A stretch of DNA of 64,000 nucleotides from Edaphochlamys debaryana. Its lineage: Eukaryota > Chlorophyta > Chlorophyceae > Chlamydomonadales. The notes under the pieces are model-generated. The model was not told where the DNA came from. It saw only the letters and a list, made by a program, of their open reading frames with translations, and searched no databases. The first letter of the stretch is position 1. Every line of letters begins with the position of its first letter. This document shows positions 48,623 through 59,100 of this stretch, in pieces. The stretch spans positions 992,001 to 1,056,000 of the forward strand of contig JAEHOE010000009.1 of assembly GCA_016858145.1 (NCBI GenBank). The letters run 5' to 3'. Position numbers and translations under genes: made by a program.

Positions 48623-51545
48623 ATGGCTACTAGCGCACCTCTCGGTATGCGACTTGCGCGCGGGCCGGCCATGCGGCCTGCCGCGCTGGGTCCTGTGGCC
48701 CTCCCGGCGCTCCGGCATCGCGTTGTGACTGTGAAGCCGCAGCTACCGGAGCGCGTGGGCCAGCCAGGGCTTGGCGCACCCGGCATGCGCTGGCAGGCGA
48801 CCCGCCCGGCCGTCCAGGTGCGCGTATTACTCGAGCTATCGCCATTACGCGATGCCAGCGGGCAACATTCCGCGACGGTCAAGCCTTTCGTGTCGAGCAT
48901 CTTCGCAACGCCTGCACTCGCGATAGTGCCGAAGGCGCAGCTTTCGGGCGAGTGGGACACTACCCGAGATGTTAGGGCGTCCACAACTCATTGCGGCGGC
49001 GATCGCGGGGCGTAGGCTACAAAAGGTCCCCAGCAGCATGCGATCGGTCAACTGACGCGACAGCTGGCGCAAAGGACTCACTGTGGCCCTATCACAGCTC
49101 AGCTGCGTGCTGCGTGAGGTCAACGGGCCCACACGGTTGGGGGGCGCCGGCTTAGCGGGGCAGCTGCGGTCAGCGCGCCTGGGCCCTGGCCGGCCGTCGC
49201 GGCCCCCCACCCCTCGCAACGTACCCATCCCACCCTAGTTGACTGCGCTCCTGCGTTGCTAGCAACAAGCCCCCTTGACTCTCCCCCCCCCACCGCGACA
49301 CCACCACAGACAGCTGCCTTCTTCAACCGCGAGCCGGCTCCCCCGCTGGACCCCAGCGCCCCTGAGCAGGTGGGAATTGTTGGTACGGCAAGGCGGCAGG
49401 GCAGGGGCAGGAGGCCGTGCAGGATGATGCCTTCCTCCGCCCCGATCCCGCTCCCCACTCCTCCCGGCCATCCGCCCTTGTCCCGCTCCCAACACCCTGT
49501 GCCCCTCTCCGCCTCTCCTCCTCTCCACCCCTCTCCTCCTCTCCTCTCCTCCCCGCTCCTCTCCTCTCTCCTCCCCTCCCAACCAGCTCGCGCTCCGCGC
49601 CTCCGCCGGCTGGCAGCGGTCGCTGTCCTTCGTGGCCTTCTGGCTGCAGCTGGCGCTCACACTCGTGTCTGCGGGCATCCTCATCTTCAGCCTCGCGGCA
49701 ACCACCACGGTGGGGTGGGGGCGGTGGGGAGGGGGCAAATGGGGAGTCCGCAGGCAGGAGAAGGACTAGGAAGTCCGGAGAGGGTCCCGGGGAGGGGCCT
49801 GGAGAGGGACGGCAGCCTGGCGGCAACCACCGCGGTGGGGCGGGGGCGGTGGGGCCAAGGGGGCTGGGGGCGAGAGCTGGAGCTGGGGGCGGGGCGGGCG
49901 TCGGGTCGTCCAATCGGCTGGGAACGGGGCAGCCTGGGGGAAGGCCCTTTATCCAAGCGCGGAACCTGGAGAGGGACAGCAGGGCAAGGGAAGGGCAAGG
50001 GAAGGGCCCCGCCGGGACGGGCCCGGGAGTACAAGTTTTGGCATGAGCTGGGGCCGAGGGCGACGCAAGGCATGGGCCTTAAGGCCGAGGAGGGATGTGA
50101 TGACGTGCCCGAGCGAGCAGCCCTCGTCGCTTGGCCTGGAGTCTGGTTGATATGGGACATGGGTCGGGTAGGGCAGGGCAGATGGGCAGCAAGCATGCAG
50201 GGGCAGGGACAGGGTAGGAGAAGGGCGTCGGCCCCACCAATGATTGACCCAGGACCATGGTCAAGGGCAGAGGCAGGTTGACTCGCGGCCGCCACCCTAC
50301 CACACCCCTTGCCGAGACGCACCGCGCGCCACCCCCTCGCGCCCCACACCCCACAGATCGGCCCCGTGTGGCCCCGCTACTTCACGCTAGGCGGCATCGT
50401 GTTCGCCTTCCTCTCCACCTTCTTCGCGCACGGCTTCCAGACGCTCGCCAAGAAGCTGGCCGGCGGGGAGCCGGTGGCCCCCGCCTGGCTCGCCCGCAAC
50501 CTGCTGGCCAACAACACGCTCAACGTGCTGGGCATCGCCGTGACCGTGATCGGGCTGCAGGCGTCCGTGGGTGAGGCAGCGGTGTGCAGTGCAGCTATCG
50601 GTATCCGGGACTGCCCTGAGTAGGCAGCAGTGGGTTTGTTTAGTGGGCGGGTGGCCGTGATCGGGCTGCAGGCGACCGTGGGTGCGTGCGGTTGCGCTTG
50701 GAGGGGCGGGGAGGGTTGCCAGGCTGGGCGGGTGGGCGTCAAGAGAGCGGAAGGGCCCCCGGCCAGGGCTGCCGTGTCTGTTGTGTAGGTCCCTCTGCTC
50801 ACAGCCAGCGGTGACCCGAGCCAGAGACCCGATGCTGCCCCCCATACACCCACGCCGCCCCCCAGCCTCCCACCCACTCGCCCATATACCTTCTCTTTCC
50901 CTTCGGGTTCCAATTTGTTCAAGCGATCACCCACTCTCCCCACCCTCACCCTCACCCCCACCCCCCCCAGGCACGCTGGTGTCCAAGTCGCTCATGACCA
51001 GTGTGCAGGCGCCCTTCTCCGCCACCAACGCCGCCAACGCGCTGGTGTCGCTGGACGTGTTCTCGCTGCAGGTGGGGAGGGGGAGGGTGTGTGGGGGGGG
51101 CCTGGGGGGTGGGGGCTGAGGAGGGTTTGGGGTGCCGGTAGAGGAGGGGCCCTGGCGGGCAGGCGGGTGAGTGGGTGCATGGACCCGAGCTCGAGAGACC
51201 AGGAGGTGGGGACACGTACAGGGCATGCAACCCTCTCCCTCTCACCCCCTCCCTCAGCCGCCTCGCCCCCACCTCTCCCTCCACCACCGTCCCTCTCCTC
51301 CCTCTCTCCCCCTCCCCTCCCTCCCCCAATCCCTCTCCCCCCCCCAGGCCGCCACCAACACGCTCCTGAGCCACCTGGTGTCCCTGGTCTTCACCAACAT
51401 GATGCTGCGGGTGGTGTCGTCGGCCCGCGCCGCCGCGCCGCCGCCGCCCGCGGCCGTGGGGGGCGTGGAAATGTCCCCGGACGGGCTGTCCCCGGTGCGG
51501 CCGTCGTCGCTGGGGTACTCCCCCTGGGCGCTCAAGGCGGACTGA
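48623..51545 (+). CDS. TIC21: Chloroplast inner-envelope protein, TIC21/PIC1-like (DUF3611)
   Basis: TIC21/PIC1 is an inner-envelope protein proposed as a protein-import component and as an iron permease. Six exons give 296 aa: 48623-48817, 49310-49369, 49587-49709, 50357-50570, 50971-51071, 51348-51545. The N-terminal 65 residues are rich in Arg, Ala and Pro, as in an algal transit peptide. Four hydrophobic helices follow: SFVAFWLQLALTLVSAGILI (about 95-118), GGIVFAFLSTFFAHGF (about 135-152), NTLNVLGIAVTVIGLQASVG (about 180-199) and NTLLSHLVSLVFTNMMLRVV (about 236-255). SLDVFSLQAATNTLLSHL is especially close to the plant TIC21 block ALDVFLVQASANTLLSH. A different DUF3611 paralogue is possible. 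Introns and 3' UTR carry echoes of exons 3, 4 and 6. Confidence 0.85.
49821..49857 (+). repeat. Echo of TIC21-like exon 3 3' edge
   Basis: CGGCAACCACCGCGGTGGGG and the G-rich bases after it copy the exon 3 end, donor and early intron (from 49696) 125 bp downstream with few changes. Confidence 0.85.
50651..50690 (+). repeat. Echo of TIC21-like exon 4 3' edge
   Basis: GCCGTGATCGGGCTGCAGGC followed by GACCGTGGGTG repeats the exon 4 end and donor region 111 bp downstream (real copy from 50543). The copy would encode IGLQATVG, even closer to plant TIC21 (MQATVG) than the real IGLQASVG. Confidence 0.85.
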
Positions 51546-53189
51546 GGGGACAAGGGACTGGGGGTGGAAGGGGCGCGGGCGAAAGAAGGGAGGGGGGGAG
51601 GGAGGTCCCAGGGCCTTCCGGTGTCAGGGTCAGGAATCCCTTGGGTGCTCCCCCCCTGGGCGCTGAAGGCGGTCTAAGGACTAGAGGGGAAAGGGGCGCG
51701 GGCGCTGGTTGGGGGGTAGCGGGGCAGCTGCTGTGCAGGTCGGGAAGCGAGCTTGCTGATGAAAGGCGAAGACCCAACACCGGAAGCCTGCACCGGGAGC
51801 CTGCCGGGCCACGCCTCCCGGTTCAAGGGTGACGGAGGAGACCGGGGGCAGCGGGGCGGGATTGATTGTGGGCGGGGCGGGGGCGGGGGCGGGAGCGGGG
51901 GGGGGGGGGGGGCGGCCTGGCGCCACCCGGGTCGCGGCGCCCCGAGGCCCGGCTGACAGAGGCGGCGCCGGCCGCTGACCCCTTCCCTCCCCCCGCCCCT
52001 GCCCTGCCCCCGCCCCGCCCCAGACCACCCCCATCGTAGGCTGAGGGCTGCAGCCGGCGCAAGCTGTGACGGAGGGGCGGCGGCGAGCAGCTGCGGAGGG
52101 CGTGCGTCGAGTGCGTGAGGGGGCGGAGCTGTGTGCCGCCGTGCTCCTGCTGCACTGGTGAAAGGGGATGGGGCTGCTGTGTGAGTGCTGCCTCGGGGAG
52201 TGGGAGTGATCCTGGCGACGGGTGAGGAGGGGGCTCGTCCTCAAGGTATAGAGACATTGCAGTTGCTTTGTGCTTACCTGGCTCGGTATGAGTGCCGGCT
52301 GCACAGCGGGAGGTTGTGAGGGAGCTAGCGTAGCGTACGGGCATGATATGAACTTTGCTTGGTTTACCGGTATGATACTTTGGCTTGCCGTTTGATGTGA
52401 CGCTTCGTACGGACATGCAGTAGGGACTGGGAACATGGTGCGATGGTGCCTTTACTAGGCTATGGTAGGCGCCAGGGGCAGGCGCAGTGTACGCAAGGAG
52501 GGCGTTCGTTGTCGTCGATTGCCCGGATTGTGTCGAGATTGGAAACGTTCAGAGGTATGCTGGAAGCTTGTGAACAACAGACAGGCCTTGAAACCCTTTG
52601 AGCCCTGAAGGGGACCCCGCTACCGCCTTCGCTCGAGTGTCCTCCTGCCCCGATCCTGGGTTGGGCTTCCTCAAGGACCTGGACAGTGGACATTGCTTGA
52701 CTTTGTGCAGGGCACAACCCTTTGCCCAAACGGACGCCGGGGGCGGAAAGCGGAGACGGGGATACTGTGAGGGGCGCGCGCTGTAGACGTCCTGTTGGGG
52801 GCGCGGACTCGTTGAAGGGCTGGACGACGCTCCAACGCGAGTCTTACTCAGCATCCTGCTCCAAAACGGTGGTGCTCTGCTTCGTAGCTAGCTTATCTTC
52901 GCGTTACGGTCAAGAAGTCACGCCGGCACAGACGTCCTCTCTAGCTCGTACTTAGCCAATCGGCTGCGAGCATTCCAAGCATCGAGCTTTACTCCTTATT
53001 ATAATACATCATCACTTCCTGAATCAATCCGCCTGTATGCTCTGGTTTACTTCCTTGTGAAGTCACCGTGGGCACGGGTTGGCTGCCGTGAAGGCGATGG
53101 GCCGCACTTGACCCTGAGAACAGCGTTGCCAAAGCAACGAGCACTGAAAGCTCAGTAATGGTCTTGAGCCGTGGCGCCGGGCAAAAACG
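51546..53189. other. Intergenic region
   Basis: 3' UTR of the TIC21-like gene, a long G-run at about 51896-51911, and the upstream region of the next gene. AT-richer DNA at 52980-53040 (ATTATAATACATCATC) may be its promoter. No gene is supported. Confidence 0.5.
51641..51705 (+). repeat. Echo of the TIC21-like stop-codon region in the 3' UTR
   Basis: The last codons, stop and following G-rich bases (from 51511) recur 130 bp downstream with small changes (GGGCGCTGAAGGCGGTCTAA for GGGCGCTCAAGGCGGACTGA). Confidence 0.85.
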
Positions 53190-56100
53190 ATGATGCCGAC
53201 GGTTCTCGCCCTGTTGGCGCTCAGCACGCTCACCCTCATCGGGGCCGACCTTCAGACATGGGACGTGGCGTTGGCGGTTTTCAGTGATGGACAGCATCCA
53301 GGTTGGACTCGGCACGCACCCACGCGCCCGGCCGTCCCCCTGGCCCCCTTTCCCGCTAGCTGCTGCCGTGCCCGCCTTCAGTTGCCCCTCCACCTCGCCC
53401 TTACGACCGATGCCGCACAGAGTGGCTCGAGGGGCAGCGGTACTGGCGCTCTGCACCCCACAAGGTCACGCTTGTGGGGGTCACCAGCCAGCCTTCGACA
53501 CCAGTCAACCAGAGCGCCACGCCCGAAGCAGCAGCGGAGCTATGGGTAACGCCGCCGAGCCTCCCCAAGCCGCTGTCCCTTGCGCAACAGGTGGGATGCT
53601 GACGCATGTTGACCTCCACCTTATTCCTGCCTTGATGTCAGCCTTAGTGGCCCCTGCACTCATCCAGTCCCCCCTCCCCCCCCCTCCCAAGGTGGCCCTT
53701 GCCCCATTCTTGGCAGCACGTGCGCTGCCCTCTCTGCCGGCATGGATGTTTTTCGCGTTGGACAGCACCATCATCAATCTGGCGGGCGGGCTGCTGACCA
53801 TGCTCAATCGCGGCTGGTGCGTGCATGCAGCCTGACAATGCATCCGTACTGCATGTTTCAAACTGTACGTGCTGGTGAAGCTCATGCATCCCGTGCGCGG
53901 CGCGTGCGGCCTGCAGGGACACCGAGCTGCCGTACGTGGTCTCGGACTGCCTTGTGTCCCCAGCCCACAACGGCACAGACCGTACGGCGGAGGTCCACCA
54001 AATGTGTGACTTGGCAGCGCCCCACTGCTTGCCGTGCCACGCCAGCAGCCCAGGCTACTGGCACGACTTAGGTGAGCGACTTCATTGCTGTTAGGATTAT
54101 AAGCTTAAGGAACGGTGCTGAGCCGCCTGGTGGTCCTGCGCGCGCGCAGTGAAGTTCGGCGGCCTAGCAACGGCGAAGGGGGAGCTGCTGCTGGGCCGAG
54201 TGATCACGCCCGGGACCGCGGGCCTGGCGGGCTGCCCGTGCACGCCGGCGCTCGCATGCGCCGCCGCAGCGCAGGACGCCGCCGCGGGCCCCGGGGACCA
54301 CCGTACGGCGCTTCTAAGGTGCATGGACGGCGCCACGCACCGCCACTTCATCGCGCCGGCGGGTGCGTGCGTGAGCTAGCTGCATTGCGGGGCGAGCTAG
54401 CGGGCTAGCTCCACGCTCAGTCAGTCCCACCCCACACAGGGCGCGTGCACTTGCGCGCACAGCTCCTGCCGTGCGTGCCCCCACGCACCCCACCTGTGAT
54501 CTCGCACTGTGCTGCCATGCGCCTCTGGTCCGTCCACCCGCAGGCGGCGTGGCCCTGAGCCGGGGCCTCCTGAAGCGCATGGGGGGGCTGGAGCTGGCCC
54601 AAATGGCCGAAGTGCTGAGTGGCCTGGCGTCCACGGTCCACAATATGAACGCGGCGGAGGCGGGGTTCGAGCTGCTGTCCCGGCTGCTGTGGTGGGTGCG
54701 GCCGGGGAGGATGGCGGCAGCGGGTCTGCTGTGTTGCGGCGGCCGGGCTTGTGATGAGGGCAGGGGCAGAGGCAGAGCGCGCGTGCGGCAGGGAAGCGCG
54801 GCAGTCTTGGGCTGGGGCGGGCGGGCGGTGCCGTTAGCGGATCGGTGCGGTAGCTTGGGCCTGTGTTTCGTACGCTGTGTCGAGCCGTCAAAACCGTCCT
54901 GATGGGACCACACAATGTCGTCACTTCTCCTCTCAAGCTACTCAGGCCGCTAGCTGTCATCCTCTGTGCAAACCGCGCATCGATCGCACGCAGGGACGCT
55001 GGGCATGCGGTCACCAGTCCCATGGATGTGGCCCCCATCACCCTGGCGCGCTACCCCATGAGCCGGTTCGGGCGGCTGCCCTTCATGTGGAAGGCCCCGG
55101 GGCAGCCGCCGCCGGGAGGGTTCATGGGCAACCTCGTAAACAAGACGATGAACCAGACCAGCATGGACTCGAGGCACGACGCGTGCCAGCCTCCAATCTG
55201 CACCACAGAGTTCTTACGAATTGTAGGTCGATCGGGGACAAGGGTCATGGGCGCGGGGTCAAGCAATCGGGGACAAAGGTCACCGGGTTCCTGTGTCCTG
55301 TGTCAGCCGAGTCGCGCTAGCCAGGCTGGCTGCCCCTCTATCTGGGGAGTGGCATGGTTCTTAGCCAAGTGACCGTTGCCAGGGTGTGAACTGGAGATGC
55401 CCACGTACGGCAGGTATCGTCAAACCCCGCCAGGGAGCTCCAGCCCCCTTCAAAGGCCCTGTACGAACTCCTCAGGTGCGGTACCGTAGCTTGCCGGACC
55501 GGGATGCCGCCTTCATAGCCGTCCCGCTCCCTCGGCCCGCCTCATCCTTTCCGTGAATCCTGCCCTCCCAGCTGCGCCCAACGTCCCCTCCCCTTCCTGC
55601 CTGTCTCAGCCCATGTCACGCCGGCCTCCCCCTCCTCGTTCCCTCTCGCTCGCAGCTACCACCTTCCGAGGATCACCAGGGACCATGCGGGCTTCGAGTT
55701 CACGCAGGGCACCAAAGTGCCCCAATCCGCCACCGGTACCGGCGTGGGCCGCAAGCCCTTTTACCAGATGGAGTCTTGCGTCTCACGCTACCCAGGCCAG
55801 AGGTGCCCGGTGAGCATGGCCCAACTAGAACATTGGCCGCACCCGACTTGACCACTAGTGGTGAGCTGTCGTCATTACGTTGGCACTTACCTGAACATGT
55901 CATGGGCATAGAGACGCTGTGATCCCTGATGAGTGATGCACGCTGGGTCTGCAGTGTGCGTACGGCACTATACGGCATGCGTGCATGGGCAAGCCTCGCC
56001 CTCCCGACTCCCCCCCTCCCTCCCCTCTCCTCGCTCACCGCGCGACGTAGGTGCCCGAGGCGTGCTACAGGGGTACGAACTGCATGATGATCGGGAGAGG

Positions 56101-59100
56101 TGAGCCCGGCTTCCTTACCTGCGGTGCTTGCGTGGCAACGCCCCATCAAACTGCATTTCCCGCCGCCTGGCTGGACGGCTGCAGGGTCGTTCAACTGGGA
56201 GGTCGAAGAGGAGGACGCCTTCTACTCGGCCATGGTACGTACGGTGGCGGCCATTCGGGGCTTTGAGCCCTCGCGCCCCCGCCGCGCCCCGGCGATTTAC
56301 AGAGCGAAGGAACCCAAGCAAGCCTGTTGCTGGCTTAGCCTGGGTGATACTAGCGCCGGTGCATGCATGCGGCGCGCTTGCCTGCCCACACGCCCTGAGT
56401 GCCCGTACGATAGTGTGTGCAGTGTTTGGATTCACAGAGCGAAGGAACCCGAGCAAGCCTGCTGCGCTGGCTTAGCCTGGGTGCTGATAACGCCGGTGTA
56501 TGCATGCCGCGAGCTTGCCTGCCCACACGCCCTGAATGCCCGTACGATAGTGTGTGCAGTGTGTGGTGTGGGGGGCCGGAAAGGTGTAGCAATTCATGTC
56601 CCCAAACCCCGCTCGCATGCGCAGAACTTTTACGTGCTCATCAAGAAAGGCCACGAGCGCATGGTTGACTTCGTAAGTACCGGTAGTGTCGATGCATGGG
56701 TGGGGCTAGTGAGGCGCCGGAACCTACTCCACCCCCCTCACCTAGCAATTGCGGGCGGGCCCGGGTTGTGGACTGACGTGGAATCGGGTATGGGTGTGGC
56801 TGAGGGCGTCCCCCGCCCCTGCTGGTCGCACACTGACCCCTCCCCTGACTTGCCGTGCCCCGACCGCAGTGGTTGGTGCTTGCAAGCGGCGCTTCGGGGC
56901 CGGGCCACATCGGGGGGGCGGGACTGGGGGCGGACCATCAGTACGGGGCTTTCCTCGGCGAGATCCCAAAGCGATCTCGGGAGAACCGCCCAGCTGCAGT
57001 TGACAATGGAATGGAGCAAGGCACGGATCACGCACCACACCCATGCCGCCTTCCTTTGCAATTGCATTCAGGCCGTATGCGCCCCCCAACCGCCCCATGT
57101 GTCTCGACATGGATGGCAACGGCACGTGGTTCCATGGACAGGTGGGTTGGGTGAGAGAGGGGGGAAAAGGGCGGGGTCGAGGATAGATGGGGGAGAGAGG
57201 GGGGAAAGGGGTCGAGGATAGAAGAGGGAGAGAGGGCAAGGGGGTGGTGGGAGGGGTTTCCGAGAGGGTTCGTCGTGGCCGTGCCAGCACTTACACGCAT
57301 ACACCTCGTCCACTTCCCCTACCCCACCCCCGGCCTCGGACGCTCAGTGGAGCCGCAATAACGCGAGGTGCGAAGGTGCCAGCGCCAGCGCAGGTTCTTT
57401 CTATCAGCGGGCTTGGCCGGGGAATGGCGCGGATTCGCGTGGATTGCGGGGGTGTGACGAGCCGTAGGGGAACGCAGCTGTGGCGTCAGCAACGTGGCTG
57501 CTGCACTGCGCTCAGCTGCGCAGCGAAGCTAACAGCTAGCTGACGATCCGCTGTCCCCACTCTCAGTCTTGACGGGGGCGAGGACTGTGACTTCCACCGG
57601 GTTCCACGCAAGCGCGTCGTCGAGGCACTCACCGGAAAGAAGGTACGGCACTGTACGGCACTGTACGGCATACGTGCGGGGAACGTATGGGACAGTGAGC
57701 GCGAAAGGCAGGGTTACGTGGGTGCCCGCTTGCCTGCTCCGGCACCCGAACGAACCCTCGCAGGGGCTTGGGAGGGCATGTAACGAGTTCCGTGCCCAAC
57801 CCTGCGTACCCACGCACCCGCAGATCTGGTTTTCGGGCGACTCCCTCAACCGACAGCTGTTCCACCGACTCGTCTGGTGAGTTGGCTGGGTCGCGCTGGG
57901 CGGTGTGCGCGGGATGGGGGGAAGGGGTTGAGCGAGAGCGCCCCTGGGGTCCCCGGCAGTGAGCCCGCCCCCATCCCGGCGCCCGGGCAAGTGGATCCGC
58001 GGCGGCCACGGAGTTGTAGTGCGACGTCTTGCCCTGCCTGCCCTGTCATTCCCGGGTCCTACCTTTCCAGCTCCGTTCCAGCCCCGTTTCTTGGTTTTAT
58101 TTGCTTAACTTTGCTGCACCACAGGTACCTCCGCGGCCAAGAGGCGGTGATGGAGCACTACTATCATCAGATGGCCCTCTACACAATGTACAAGTAAGCG
58201 GGTCGGCCCCGCTTAAACCAGGTCCTCGCGTCCTGCTCTTCTGGGTTCCGCTTTCCTGGTTACTAGCATAGGGTCAGCACACTGTGTACGTGCAATTGAG
58301 CGGGAATGAAGAGGATGCGCGGGTGGGGGGTGCCGTGGGGAGGGATCGAGCTCGTGAGCGGCAGGACGGGGTTGAGCGGGGCGGGGTTAGTTGAGCGGGG
58401 CGGGGTTGAGCGGGGCGGGGTTAAGCGTTCAGGCCGGTGTCACGTGCTCCGGAGTCGGGACCCTGTCGGGCTTGACAGCTGGAAGGGCCCGCGGCTTTCT
58501 CCTCCCATCAGTCCCTTGCACGTTGTCTGTGCCGGCAGGAACGACACAGACAGCTTCGAGATCGGTCCGTACAACGAGAGATTTGGCAGGGATCTCGAGC
58601 TGGACGAGCGTTTCAGGATCTTCCACGTGAGTCGCGCGCGGTCTAGCTAGCTGCCACGGGCTGCTGTCCTGATTTGCGGCCCTGCTGCTACCCTCCCCCT
58701 GCTCAGCACACGCCCCATCCGCCTGCTCCTCTCCTCCCCACCGACCGCAGTGGTGAGCGAGGGTGTATGGCGCTATGGCCATGCATGCCCCAGGAGAGGC
58801 AGACATCACAGGCTGATGGGGCGGGACCAGATTAATAGTTGCGGTTGCGGCGTCCGGAGATGCGGAGCAACCCATTCTCGCAGCGGGCGCCGGCCTTGCC
58901 CACCGCTCGTACGGACGCGCAGGTACCTGACCAAGTACGACCGTGACATCCTGCAGTACAAGTCTGACATCATGGTGATCGGGAGCTATTGGTGGATGAC
59001 CGACGGGCCCGACTACGGCAATTCATCCCGCGCTGACGTCGGTGAGGGCGGGCATCGTACCGTACGGCACTGTACGGCACTCCCGTGCGGCCCATGCGCC

